Part shown: positions 25,758 through 34,178 of the stretch, in pieces | Layout: each line of letters begins with the position of its first letter | How positions within the stretch are numbered: position 1 is the first letter of the stretch | NCBI RefSeq assembly: GCF_000878135.1 | Contig: NZ_JXQZ01000032.1 | Location: forward strand, 186,001-250,000 | From: Frigoribacterium sp. MEB024 | GTDB taxonomy: Bacteria; Actinomycetota; Actinomycetes; Actinomycetales; Microbacteriaceae | DNA: 64,000 bases | Direction of reading: 5' to 3' | Notes under the pieces: model-generated | The model's database searches: none | What the model saw: only the letters and a program-made list of their open reading frames with translations | Told to the model about the DNA's origin: nothing | Made by a program: the position numbers and the translations under genes

Positions 25758-26708
25758 TCAGACCGCGCTGCCGGGGTTGCCGCTGGCGACGATCGAGCCG
25801 TTGATGCCCTGCGGGAAGAACCCGCCCTTGTCGATCTGGTTCGGCGTCAGGTACACGACGTTGAGCACGCGCTCGGCGGTCCGTCCGTAGACGATGGCGT
25901 TGGCGTCGGTCGGCACGAGGTTCTGGACGCCACCGAGGGTCAGACCCTGGTCGTCGTCCGTCGACCCGTCGAGGGAGTCGCGGGCGTCCGAGATCTTCGT
26001 CGCGGGCACCTGCAGTCCCTTGGCGTTCAGCGTGGTGCGGATGATGCCCGCGTGGTAGGCCTCGACCGCGAGGATGCCGGCGGCCGCGCCGAGGTAGGTC
26101 TTGTTGTAGATCAGGGGTGCGGCCCCCTTGTAGGCGGTCACTCCGACGTCCTCGAAGATGAACGCCCCGAGCAGGAAGTTCTCCTCCGAGGCGAACGGGT
26201 CGAAGGTCTGGCCCGGCGTGATGACGCCCGCCGCGAGGGCCGCCGCCGTGAAGCTGCTCTGCAGGTCGATCGCCGGTCGCGACACCTTCGCGCCGCCGAG
26301 TGCGGACCGCAAGAAGGAGACGTGCGCCTTCTCGTCCGCGGCGATCTCCTGCGCGATGCGCTTGACGATCGTGGTCTTGAACGGCACGGGAGCGCCGCCG
26401 ACGACGCCGCCCTGGGGGTCGATGCCCGTGATCTGGTCGGCGGGCAGCCCCGAGCCGGTGACGGCCCGGAGGTAGAACTCCGCCTCGAGGTACTCGAGGT
26501 TGAGTGCGAAGTTCAGGATCGTCGCATCACTGATCACCTCGTCCGAGGGTGAGACGGCGGCCGCGGACTGGGCGGGCAGCGTCGCGGCGACCGCGGCGAG
26601 CCCCGTGCCGAGGCCCGTGACGCCGGCGGCGGCGAGCAGCCGTCGTCGATCGATCGGGGTCTCGGCGCTCCGGGAGATGGCACTGCTGATGAAGCGTGTG
26701 TCGAACAT
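25758..26708 (-). CDS. Tat-exported ferritin-like-domain protein (desiccation-related PCC13-62 type)
   Basis: Exported ferritin-fold protein of 316 residues. The N-terminus has the twin-arginine motif [13 protein letters not shown] (20-32) and a hydrophobic stretch ending SAAA near 51, so it is a Tat substrate. The domain (about 58-230) begins [20 protein letters not shown] and has later helices with [17 protein letters not shown] and [14 protein letters not shown], giving paired Glu/His metal ligands. It resembles plant desiccation-related PCC13-62 proteins and bacterial homologues. GAAGGAAC precedes the ATG. The molecular function is uncertain: a metal or oxidative-stress role is plausible. 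Confidence 0.85.
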   Translation of the reverse strand: MFDTRFISSAISRSAETPIDRRRLLAAAGVTGLGTGLAAVAATLPAQSAAAVSPSDEVISDATILNFALNLEYLEAEFYLRAVTGSGLPADQITGIDPQGGVVGGAPVPFKTTIVKRIAQEIAADEKAHVSFLRSALGGAKVSRPAIDLQSSFTAAALAAGVITPGQTFDPFASEENFLLGAFIFEDVGVTAYKGAAPLIYNKTYLGAAAGILAVEAYHAGIIRTTLNAKGLQVPATKISDARDSLDGSTDDDQGLTLGGVQNLVPTDANAIVYGRTAERVLNVVYLTPNQIDKGGFFPQGINGSIVASGNPGSAV

Positions 26709-26885
26709 CGTCGTTCCTTCGGGTGTGTTCGTGCAGCGAGGTGTGCCGTCGGTGCGCGCTCCCAGATGACGGCACCGGCGACGTCGGGGTCGGGTGACCC
26801 GTTCGGGGGACAAGCTAGCTTCCTCGCATCCCGTCCGGTAGCCCCCGCCGCCCCTGGTCGTCCCCGGCGCCCATAGGGTCGGGTC

Positions 26886-27815
26886 ATGTCGCTCTCGATG
26901 GCCGCCACGCGTGCTCTTCTGCGCATGCGCCTCCGCTTCCGCCCCCGCTCGACCGAGTCCGAGGACTCGCTCGTCCGCTCGGTCGCCCGTCAGGGCTCCG
27001 CCGCGCCGGTCACCCGAGGGGTGCACCGCGTCGCGACCGTCGAGGAGGCGCCGGTCGGTGGTGCGCGCGTCGTCACGCTCCGTCCGCGTCAGGCCCCGAG
27101 CGGCGTCCACGTGGTCTACCTGCACGGCGGTGCCTACGTCCACCCCGTCCTGGCCACGCACTGGAACCTGCTCGCGGGTCTCGTCCGCGCCTCCGGGGCC
27201 GTCGTCACCGTGCCCCTCTACGGGCTCGCGCCGGCCCACGACGTGGACGACGCGCTGCCGCTGCTGGACGCCGTCCTCGAGGACGTGCGCCGCGCCTCCC
27301 CGTCCCGCGTCGTCGTGGCCGGCGACTCGGCGGGCGGGGCGCTCGCCCTCGTCGCGGCGATGCGGGAACGCGACGCCGGCCGGCCCGTCCCCGACGCCGT
27401 CGTGCTCTTCTCGCCGTGGGTGGACGCTCTGCTCGACTCCCCCGCGATCGACGAGATCGCGCCGCTCGACCCGATGCTCGCCCGCGACGGTCTCGTCGCC
27501 GCGGGGCGGTGGTGGGCCGGGGACCGCGATGCGGCCGACCCCCTCGTCAGCCCGGTGCGGGGCGACCTCTCGGGTCTCCCGCCCGTGTTCGCCTACGCCG
27601 GCGACCGCGACCTGCTGACGCCCGACGTGAAGCGGCTGGCCGCCGGCGTGACCGCGGCGGGTGGACGCGTCGAGCTGCGGCTGTACCGCGGCGCCTTCCA
27701 CGACTTCGTCGGCGCGCCCTGGACCCCGGAGGCGCGGAGGGCGCTCCGACACACCGCCTCGGTGATCCGCGGGGACGCGTCGACCGCGGGTCGGGCCGCA
27801 CCGCCCCGCGCATAG
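26886..27815 (+). CDS. Alpha/beta-hydrolase, hormone-sensitive-lipase family
   Basis: Esterase or lipase of 309 residues without a signal peptide. HSL-family marks: the oxyanion motif HGGA (in [12 protein letters not shown]), nucleophile elbow GDSAGG, acid in [11 protein letters not shown] and His in GAFHDFVG. A short basic N-terminal segment precedes the fold. TAGGGT (26874-26879) lies six bases before the ATG, so it is probably leaderless. The last bases overlap the -10 box of the next gene. Confidence 0.9.
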   Translation: MSLSMAATRALLRMRLRFRPRSTESEDSLVRSVARQGSAAPVTRGVHRVATVEEAPVGGARVVTLRPRQAPSGVHVVYLHGGAYVHPVLATHWNLLAGLVRASGAVVTVPLYGLAPAHDVDDALPLLDAVLEDVRRASPSRVVVAGDSAGGALALVAAMRERDAGRPVPDAVVLFSPWVDALLDSPAIDEIAPLDPMLARDGLVAAGRWWAGDRDAADPLVSPVRGDLSGLPPVFAYAGDRDLLTPDVKRLAAGVTAAGGRVELRLYRGAFHDFVGAPWTPEARRALRHTASVIRGDASTAGRAAPPRA

Positions 27816-27818
27816 GGT
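27813..27818 (+). promoter_or_regulatory. -10 box built on the hydrolase stop codon, for the aldo/keto reductase gene
   Basis: TAGGGT, whose TAG is the stop codon of the preceding gene. It leaves a leader of about 45 bases before the start at 27870, with GAGAGGGA as Shine-Dalgarno sequence. Confidence 0.5.
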
Positions 27819-27869
27819 CGCAGTCGGCGCGGCCACCGGTGCCCCGCCCCACGACGAGAGGGACCACAC

Positions 27870-28847
27870 ATGGAGTACGCACGACTGGGCACGAGCGGCT
27901 TGACCGTCTCGGCGGTGACCCTCGGCTGCATGAGCTACGGCGTGCCCGACCGCGGCACGCACGAGTGGAGCCTGCCCGAGGACGAGAGCCGCCCGTTCAT
28001 CGCCCGGGCGCTCGAGCTCGGCATCACGACCTTCGACACCGCCGACGTCTACTCGGACGGCACCAGCGAGGAGATCGTCGGGCGGGCCCTGCGGGACTTC
28101 GCGACCCGCGAGGAGGTCGTCCTGGCGACCAAGGTGCACGGCCGCATGCGTCCCGGCCCGAACGGGGCCGGGCTCAGCCGGGGGCACGTCATGAGCGCGA
28201 TCGACGACAGCCTGCGCCGGCTCGGCACCGACTACGTCGACCTGTACCAGATCCACCGCTTCGACCCCGAGGTGCCCGTGGAGGAGACGATGGAGGCGCT
28301 CCACGACGTCGTCAAGGCCGGCAAGGCCCGCTACATCGGCGCCTCGAGCATGTGGGCCTGGCAGTTCGCCTCGATGCAGCACGCGGCCGACCTCGGGGGC
28401 TGGACGCGTTTCGTCTCGATGCAGGACCAGTACAGCCTGATCCAACGCGAGGAAGAACGTGAGATGCACCCCTACTGCCTCGACCAGGGCGTCGGTGTGC
28501 TGCCGTGGTCTCCCCTGGCCCGCGGGAAGCTGACCCGCGACTGGGACGCCACCACGGTCCGGACCGAGACCGACCGCTTCGGTCAGACGCTCTACAAGCA
28601 GCGCGAGGACGGCGACCGGGCCGTCGCGCAGGCCGTCGCCGACGTCGCGGAGGCGCGGGGCGTCTCGCGCGCACAGGTCGCGCTGGCCTGGGTGCGGCAG
28701 CAGGACGCGGTCACCTCGCCGATCGTCGGGGCCACGAAGATGCAGCACCTCGACGACGCCGTGGCCTCGGTCGACCTGTGGCTCACGGACGACGAGCTGG
28801 ACGCGCTCGAGTCGCCCTACGTGACCCGCGAGAACGAGGGGTTCTGA
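27870..28847 (+). CDS. Aldo/keto reductase
   Basis: NADPH-dependent carbonyl reductase of 325 residues with a TIM-barrel fold. Marks: [21 protein letters not shown] (catalytic Asp and Tyr), the catalytic Lys in VVLATKVHG, His in [12 protein letters not shown], and the cofactor end [16 protein letters not shown]. It resembles the general stress/voltage-channel-beta-like subgroup. The substrate is unknown. GAGAGGGA precedes the ATG. Confidence 0.93.
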   Translation: MEYARLGTSGLTVSAVTLGCMSYGVPDRGTHEWSLPEDESRPFIARALELGITTFDTADVYSDGTSEEIVGRALRDFATREEVVLATKVHGRMRPGPNGAGLSRGHVMSAIDDSLRRLGTDYVDLYQIHRFDPEVPVEETMEALHDVVKAGKARYIGASSMWAWQFASMQHAADLGGWTRFVSMQDQYSLIQREEEREMHPYCLDQGVGVLPWSPLARGKLTRDWDATTVRTETDRFGQTLYKQREDGDRAVAQAVADVAEARGVSRAQVALAWVRQQDAVTSPIVGATKMQHLDDAVASVDLWLTDDELDALESPYVTRENEGF

Positions 28848-28944
28848 CGCCGTCGCTCCGCTCGGTCGGCCGTGGCCGCGTCGGTCTAAGGTGAGCCGCA
28901 CGGGCGGCGACGACGCCGACCGACCTCGACGAAGGGCAGCACCC

Positions 28945-29232
28945 ATGGGCAGCGACGCCAACCACCACGAGCACGACCGGCCGAGCACCGGCGGACCCAC
29001 CTCGGGCGAGGACGGCTCGTACGTCGACGACGACCTCGACGGCGGCGCCCGCACGCGTGGGCCGCACGACGGCGAGGCCGACGGCACCTACACCGAAGAA
29101 GCCGGCACGAGCGAGGGCGACGGGTCGTACGTCGACGCGCAGGTCCCGGACGAGCCGGCCGCCGACGGCGGACCCCACGACGGCGAACCGGACGGGTCGT
29201 TCACGCAGAGCGACCTCGACGGCGGCCGCTGA
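28945..29232 (+). CDS. Small acidic repeat protein of unknown function
   Basis: A 95-residue, strongly acidic, probably disordered protein. It is built on four copies of DG(S/T)(Y/F)(V/T) at residues 23-28, 46-51, 59-64 and 83-88, and two copies of GPHDGE(A/P)DG at 39-47 and 76-84. It has no Cys, no signal peptide and no membrane segment. The ATG is supported by GAAGGG nine bases upstream; a longer in-frame start at 28891 lacks one. I recognise no family. It lies between the reductase and NDH-2 genes without overlap. Confidence 0.65.
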   Translation: MGSDANHHEHDRPSTGGPTSGEDGSYVDDDLDGGARTRGPHDGEADGTYTEEAGTSEGDGSYVDAQVPDEPAADGGPHDGEPDGSFTQSDLDGGR

Positions 29233-29351
29233 CCGCACCGTCCGACGCGTGGCCGTGCCCGGCCCGGCTCTCAGGGGTGCCGGGCCGTTCGGCGTGTGGC
29301 GTTCCGGCAGGCGGCCCCGGGGGTACGGTCGTCTGAGGGAGGAACACATAC

Positions 29352-30683
29352 ATGACCAAGCGAATCGTAATTCTCGGCGGCGGTTCCGCCGGGCTCACCA
29401 CTGCACTCGAACTGCAGAAGCGACACCCACCCCAGGCGGCGAGCATCACCCTCGTCGACCAGGCCCCGTACTTCACCTACCAGCCGTTCTTGCCCGAGGT
29501 CGCCGGTGGCCACATCGCGGCGCGCGACGTCACCGTGCCGCTGCGCAAGACGCTGAAGCGCACGAAGGTCGTCGAGGCGTCCGTCACCGGGCTCGACAGC
29601 GAGGCCAAGAAGGTCACCGTCACCAGCGCGGACGGCGAGTCGACCGACATCGCCTACGACCAGCTGGTCGTCGCCCTCGGCGCCGTCACCCGCACCTTCC
29701 CGACCCCGGGGCTCGCCGAGAACGGCGTCGGCTTCAAGAGCGTCGAAGAGGCGCAGTACGTCCGTGACCGCATCCTCGGCAACATCGCCGAGGCGGCCAG
29801 CGTCAAGGACCCGGCCGTCCGACGCAAGCTCCTGACCGTCGTCTTCGTCGGCGGCGGCTACACCGGCGTCGAGGCCCTCGCCGAGTTGTCCGACGCCGCG
29901 AACTCGGCCGTCGACACGTTCCCGAACCTGTCCCGCGACGAACTGCGCTTCGTGCTCGTCGAGGCCCTCGACCGCGTCGCTCCCGAGGTCGGCCCCGAGC
30001 TCTCGAAGTGGACACTCGGCCAGTTGCGCGGTCGCGGCATCGACATCCGCCTCAAGACGACGATGCCCTCGTGCGTCGACGGCGACGTCGTGCTGAGCGA
30101 CGGCGAGACCATCCCCGCGGGCACGATCGTCTGGACGGCCGGCGTCAAGCCGAACCCCGTGCTGGGCGACATGGGCCTGCCCCTCGGCCCGAAGGGACAC
30201 GTCAACGTCAGCGCGACGCTGCAGGTGCAGACCGAGGACGGCCAGAAGCTGGACGGCGTCTGGGCTCTCGGCGACGGGGCGCAGGTCCCCGACCTCCTCT
30301 CCGAGAAGCAGCCCGCCTACTACCCGCCGAACGCGCAGAACGCCGTGCGTCAGGCGGTCACCGTGGCCGACAACGTCATCGCCACCCTCTCGGGCGAGCC
30401 CGTCAAGGAGTACCGCCACGAGTCGCTCGGCACCGTGGCGAGCTACGGCATCGGCAAGGGTGCGGCCAGCATGTTCGGCCTGCAGCTCAAGAACGTGCCG
30501 GCCTGGATGGCCCACCGCGGCTACCACCTGTACGCGATGCCGACGCTCAACCGCAAGTTCCGCATCCTGTCCGGCTGGGTGACGAACTTCGTCGGCGGCC
30601 GCGACACGACTCCGCTGGTCGGCCTCGGCGACCCGCGTGCGGGCTTCCTCAAGGTCACGCCCAAGGTCGACGCGAAGAAGTAG
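29352..30683 (+). CDS. ndh: Type II NADH dehydrogenase-like FAD oxidoreductase
   Basis: Single-subunit NADH:quinone oxidoreductase or close relative, 443 residues. The FAD motif RIVILGGGSAGLTTALEL is at 4-21, the NAD motif VVFVGGGYTGVEALAEL near 158, and the second FAD motif GVWALGDGAQVP near 300. An amphipathic C-terminal region (KNVPAWMAHRGYHLYAMP) could attach it to the membrane, as in NDH-2. A GGAGG Shine-Dalgarno sequence precedes the ATG. It is monocistronic, closed by the hairpin at 30704-30737. Confidence 0.88.
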   Translation: MTKRIVILGGGSAGLTTALELQKRHPPQAASITLVDQAPYFTYQPFLPEVAGGHIAARDVTVPLRKTLKRTKVVEASVTGLDSEAKKVTVTSADGESTDIAYDQLVVALGAVTRTFPTPGLAENGVGFKSVEEAQYVRDRILGNIAEAASVKDPAVRRKLLTVVFVGGGYTGVEALAELSDAANSAVDTFPNLSRDELRFVLVEALDRVAPEVGPELSKWTLGQLRGRGIDIRLKTTMPSCVDGDVVLSDGETIPAGTIVWTAGVKPNPVLGDMGLPLGPKGHVNVSATLQVQTEDGQKLDGVWALGDGAQVPDLLSEKQPAYYPPNAQNAVRQAVTVADNVIATLSGEPVKEYRHESLGTVASYGIGKGAASMFGLQLKNVPAWMAHRGYHLYAMPTLNRKFRILSGWVTNFVGGRDTTPLVGLGDPRAGFLKVTPKVDAKK

Positions 30684-30703
30684 ACGCGAGCGACCGACAG
30701 AAG

Positions 30704-30737
30704 GAGGCGCGTCCCGGGTGACCGGGGCGCGCCTCCC
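30704..30737. terminator. Terminator hairpin formed by an inverted pair of the dispersed 9-mer
   Basis: GGAGGCGCG (30704-30712) and CGCGCCTCC (30729-30737) pair, with an inner CCCGG/CCGGG stem and loop GTGA. It sits between convergent ndh and tetR-type genes. The arms are the core of the window-wide 11-mer. Confidence 0.8.
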
Positions 30738-30773
30738 TCGTCGTCGGTGCGGTCGAGCGGCCCGGCGCCCGGC

Positions 30774-31346
30774 TCAGGCGGTGGTGAGTCGCCGCACGGC
30801 CTCGCGTACGATCTCGCGCTGGAGGGCGGGGTCGAGGACGACACCCGGGTGCGCCTCGCCGAGACCGGGCAGGTTCTGCCAGGCGCAGGCGAGCGACATG
30901 ACGAGGGCGAAGATGTCGTCGCTGCTCCAGGACACCGTCACGGCGGGGTCGCCGCGAAGACGGTCGAGCTGTGACAGGGCGGCGTCCTGGACCGAGCGCA
31001 GGGTGGGCACCGAGGACTCCCAGTCGTGCTCGCCCTCGAGCCGGGCCCAGGCGAGGAGCCGGTTGTGGTCGGGGTGGGCCTGCATGTGGTCGAAGACGGC
31101 CAGGGCGAACTCCTCGACGCTCGCGGCGGGGCGGGACGCGGCGTCCCCCATGGTCTCGAACGTGCCGTTCAGGACGGTCGTGAAGAGCGATCGTTTGTCA
31201 CCGAAGTTCGCGTAGAGACGCTCTTTGCTGCAGCCTGCCTCGGCGGCGATGCGGTCGACGCGCGCCCCGGCCAACCCGTGTCGCGAGAACTCCGCCGTCG
31301 CGGCCTCGAGGATGGCTCGACGGGTCTCGGCGGCATCGGTTCGCAT
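30774..31346 (-). CDS. TetR-family transcriptional repressor
   Basis: A 190-residue regulator. The helix-turn-helix is at about 8-55 (RRAILEAATAEFSRHGLAGARVDRI, then AGCSKERLYANFGDKRSLF). The ligand domain is the C-terminal 130 residues, ending with an AefR-like tail. The ATG is preceded at six bases by TACGGT (31358-31353), suggesting a leaderless mRNA. It is divergent from a DHA2 drug exporter and an imperfect palindrome lies in the shared promoter, so it most likely represses that exporter and itself. Confidence 0.93.
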   Translation of the reverse strand: MRTDAAETRRAILEAATAEFSRHGLAGARVDRIAAEAGCSKERLYANFGDKRSLFTTVLNGTFETMGDAASRPAASVEEFALAVFDHMQAHPDHNRLLAWARLEGEHDWESSVPTLRSVQDAALSQLDRLRGDPAVTVSWSSDDIFALVMSLACAWQNLPGLGEAHPGVVLDPALQREIVREAVRRLTTA

Positions 31347-31352
31347 CGGATC

Positions 31353-31393
31353 ACCGTAGCCGACTTACGAACCAACCAACTAGTAGGTAGGGT
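31353..31393. promoter_or_regulatory. Divergent promoters with TetR-type operator
   Basis: The plus-strand exporter promoter is TTACGA (31365-31370), 17 bases, TAGGGT (31388-31393). The minus-strand regulator -10 is TACGGT (31358-31353). An imperfect palindrome ACCAACCAACTAGTAGGTAG centred on CTAG (31371-31392; arms ACCnACCnACT/AGTnGGTnGG) fills the exporter spacer, where a bound repressor would block polymerase. Confidence 0.65.
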
Positions 31394-31426
31394 GGTCCGT
31401 CGTCCCCCAGAGAAACAGGTACCGCA

Positions 31427-32884
31427 GTGACCACCGTCGCCCCCGCCCCCACCGAGACGCGTTCGTCGCGCCGCTGGTGGGTGCTCGTCATCGTCGCCCT
31501 CGCGCAACTCGTCGTCGTCCTCGACGGCACCATCGTCAACATCGCCCTGCCCGACGCCCAGGCCGACCTCGGCCTCAGCGACGAGAACCGCCAGTGGGTC
31601 GTGACGGCCTACGCGCTCGCCTTCGGCGCGCTGCTGCTGCTCGGTGGTCGGATCGCCGACTTCTGGGGGCGCAAGCGCACCTTCATCGTCGGGATGGTCG
31701 GATTCGGCGCCGCCTCGGCGTTCGGCGGACTCGTGCAGACCGGCGGCGAGCTGATCCTCGCCCGTGGCCTGCAGGGCGTCTTCGCCGCCCTGCTCGCCCC
31801 CGCGGCCCTCGCCGTGCTCACCACCACCTTCGCGTCGGGACGTGACCGGAACACCGCCTTCGCGGTCTTCGGTGCCATCTCGGGCGCGGGTGCGGCCGTC
31901 GGACTCGTGCTCGGCGGGGTGCTGACCGAGTTCGTCAGCTGGCGCTGGTGCCTGCTCGTCAACGTGCCCATCGTGCTCGTCGCCATCGTCGCCGCCGCCT
32001 TCGTGGTGAGCGAGAGCCGGGCCGAGGGTCGCAACCGCCTCGACGTCGTCGGGACGATCGTCGTCGCCGCCGGCCTCGCCAGCCTCGTCTACGGCTTCAC
32101 CCGGGCCGAGGACGGCTGGGGGTCGGTCGTCGTCATCGGCTTCATCGCCCTGGGGGCCGGCCTGCTCGCCCTGTTCGTCGTCGTCGAGCGACGGAGCGAC
32201 CATCCGCTGCTGCCGATGCGCGTGCTCGCCGACCGCGTGCGGGGCGGGGCCTTCCTGGTGCAGCTGATTGTCGGCAGCGTCATGATCGGCGCCCTGCTGT
32301 ACCTGACCTTCCACCTGCAGATCGTCCTCGGCTTCGGTCCGCTCGAGGCGGGGCTCGCCAGCCTGCCGATGACGCTGGTCATCATGGTCTGCGCTCCCCT
32401 GCTCACGAAGCTGCTGCCGGTCGTCGGCCCTCGCCCGATGATGATCGTCGGGCCGCTCGTCGCCGGGGCGGGGTTGCTCTGGCTCGCCACGCAGATCACG
32501 GCCGACGGCTCGTACGCCGTCCAGGTGCTGCCGGCCCTGCTCGTCATGGGCGTCGGCCTCGCCGGCGTCTTCGTGCCCATGCAGAACCTGGCGCTCAGCA
32601 GGGTCGCGCCGCACGACGCCGGTGCCGCCAGCGCGACCTCGAACGCCATGATGCAGATCGGCGGATCGATCGGTCTCGCCGTGTTCACGAACCTCTACGC
32701 CGGTGCCGTCGCGTCCTCGACGTCGACGGTGGGCGGGCCGCTCGGTGCGCTGGTCGACGGCTACTCGGTGGCGTTCCTGGCCGCCGCGATCGCCATGCTG
32801 CTCGCGGCGCCGATCTCGTTCTTCCTCATCCGCGGCCGCAAGGAGGACCTGCTGCCCACCGAGGCGCCCGTGCACCTCGGCTGA
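31427..32884 (+). CDS. MFS exporter, DHA2 family (EmrB/QacA type, 14 membrane helices)
   Basis: Proton-driven multidrug exporter of 485 residues. Helix 1 carries the DHA2 motif LDGTIVNIALPDAQADLGLS, and motif A follows as GRIADFWGRKR. Fourteen hydrophobic segments are visible, as expected for this family. The GTG start is used, with a weak AGG upstream; the leader is about 30 bases. It is controlled by the divergent TetR-type regulator. The gene ends next to the stop of the opposing MFS gene with no gap. Confidence 0.93.
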   Translation: MTTVAPAPTETRSSRRWWVLVIVALAQLVVVLDGTIVNIALPDAQADLGLSDENRQWVVTAYALAFGALLLLGGRIADFWGRKRTFIVGMVGFGAASAFGGLVQTGGELILARGLQGVFAALLAPAALAVLTTTFASGRDRNTAFAVFGAISGAGAAVGLVLGGVLTEFVSWRWCLLVNVPIVLVAIVAAAFVVSESRAEGRNRLDVVGTIVVAAGLASLVYGFTRAEDGWGSVVVIGFIALGAGLLALFVVVERRSDHPLLPMRVLADRVRGGAFLVQLIVGSVMIGALLYLTFHLQIVLGFGPLEAGLASLPMTLVIMVCAPLLTKLLPVVGPRPMMIVGPLVAGAGLLWLATQITADGSYAVQVLPALLVMGVGLAGVFVPMQNLALSRVAPHDAGAASATSNAMMQIGGSIGLAVFTNLYAGAVASSTSTVGGPLGALVDGYSVAFLAAAIAMLLAAPISFFLIRGRKEDLLPTEAPVHLG

Positions 32885-34096
32885 TCAGGCCGGGGTGGGC
32901 GTGCCGGCGGCGGTCCGGGGCAGGCGGATCGCCGCCCCGGCCGCCACGGCCAGCAGGACGGCCGCGACTCCGAACGCCGCGGGGTACGAGACCGTGTCGA
33001 CGAGCAGGCCGGCGACGAGCGGTCCGGCGATCGCCCCGACGTCGGAGCACATCGAGAAGATCGCGACCGGACGACCGCCCCGGGCGCCCGCGGCGTCGCC
33101 GACGAGCGCTGCCGGCGCGGTGCCCATGAACGCCGTCGCCACGCCGTAGACGCAGAGCAGGGCGCCGAGGGTCCAGACGTCCGACGCGAGCGACACCGCG
33201 AACAGGGTCACGGCGGCCACCGCGAACGCACCGATCACGGCCGGTCGACGGCCGACGGTGTCGACGAAGCGCGCGGCCGGTGCCAGCGCGAGGGTCTGGG
33301 CCACCGCCGACGCGGCGAAGAGCAGGCCCGTCCACGCCGTCGGACCGCGCAGGACCTCGACCACGAGGACGGGGACGAGGGCGCTGCGCACCCCCAGCGA
33401 CGACCAGCCCTGCGCGAAGTTGGCCACGCACGCGGTCCGGAACCGCACGTCGCGCAGCACGACCCCGAGGGGCACCGGAGGCGCGGTGACGATCGTCGAG
33501 GAGTGCTGCGGTGCCCGGCGCAAGAGCACGACGCCGACCAGGCCGGCCACGGCGAGCGTGCCCGCGTAGAAGAAGAACGGCGCCGTCAACGAGACGGTGG
33601 CGAGCAGTCCGCCGAGGGCCGGCCCGGCCATCCCGCCGACGAGGAACCCGCCCTGGTAGAAGCCGACGGCCCGGGCCCGGAGCGACGGATCGGTGGCGCC
33701 GAGCAGCAACGTCATCGCCGCGATGCTGAACATGGCCGAGCCGATGCCGCCCGCGCCCCGGAGCAGGAGGAGTTGCGGGTAGGTCTGGGCGAGCCCGGCG
33801 AGACCGCTCGACAGTGCCACGATGCCGATGCCCACCGAGAGCACGACCCGCTCGCCCATCAGGTCGATGAGTCGCCCCACGAACGGGCTCGCCACGAGGC
33901 GCATGAGGGCGAAGGCCGAGAGGACGGCGCCCACCAGGGCGTGGTCGACGCCGAAGCTGCGGGCGTAGACCGGCAGGACGGGGACGACCACGCCGAAGCC
34001 GACCATGACGAAGAAGGCGATCACGCCGAGGACGTAGACGTCGCGGGTGAGACGGGGGCGGTCGACGTCGGCGACGCGGGGGCGGAACGGGAGCAC
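32885..34096 (-). CDS. MFS transporter, DHA1-like (12 membrane helices)
   Basis: Major-facilitator protein of 403 residues with 12 predicted helices. The family start LTRDVYVLGVIAFFVMVGFGVVVPVLPVYARSFG and motif A-like GRLIDLMGERV are visible. The substrate is unknown. GTG at 34096 is preferred over GTG at 34102 because TAGCCT (34108-34103) is then six bases upstream, the spacing seen for other leaderless genes here. It is convergent with the DHA2 exporter and divergent from the monooxygenase. Confidence 0.88.
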   Translation of the reverse strand: MLPFRPRVADVDRPRLTRDVYVLGVIAFFVMVGFGVVVPVLPVYARSFGVDHALVGAVLSAFALMRLVASPFVGRLIDLMGERVVLSVGIGIVALSSGLAGLAQTYPQLLLLRGAGGIGSAMFSIAAMTLLLGATDPSLRARAVGFYQGGFLVGGMAGPALGGLLATVSLTAPFFFYAGTLAVAGLVGVVLLRRAPQHSSTIVTAPPVPLGVVLRDVRFRTACVANFAQGWSSLGVRSALVPVLVVEVLRGPTAWTGLLFAASAVAQTLALAPAARFVDTVGRRPAVIGAFAVAAVTLFAVSLASDVWTLGALLCVYGVATAFMGTAPAALVGDAAGARGGRPVAIFSMCSDVGAIAGPLVAGLLVDTVSYPAAFGVAAVLLAVAAGAAIRLPRTAAGTPTPA

Positions 34097-34178
34097 CGAC
34101 ACAGGCTACGGGGCGTGGAGTGTGACGTCGTGTGTCAGCACGGACGACAGCACGAGCCCGGGTCGTGAGGATGGCCTC

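Noticed and set aside
29271-30527. Long minus-strand frame antisense to ndh
   Set aside because: It is a composition shadow of a clearly conserved FAD oxidoreductase gene, with no ribosome-binding site and no domain.
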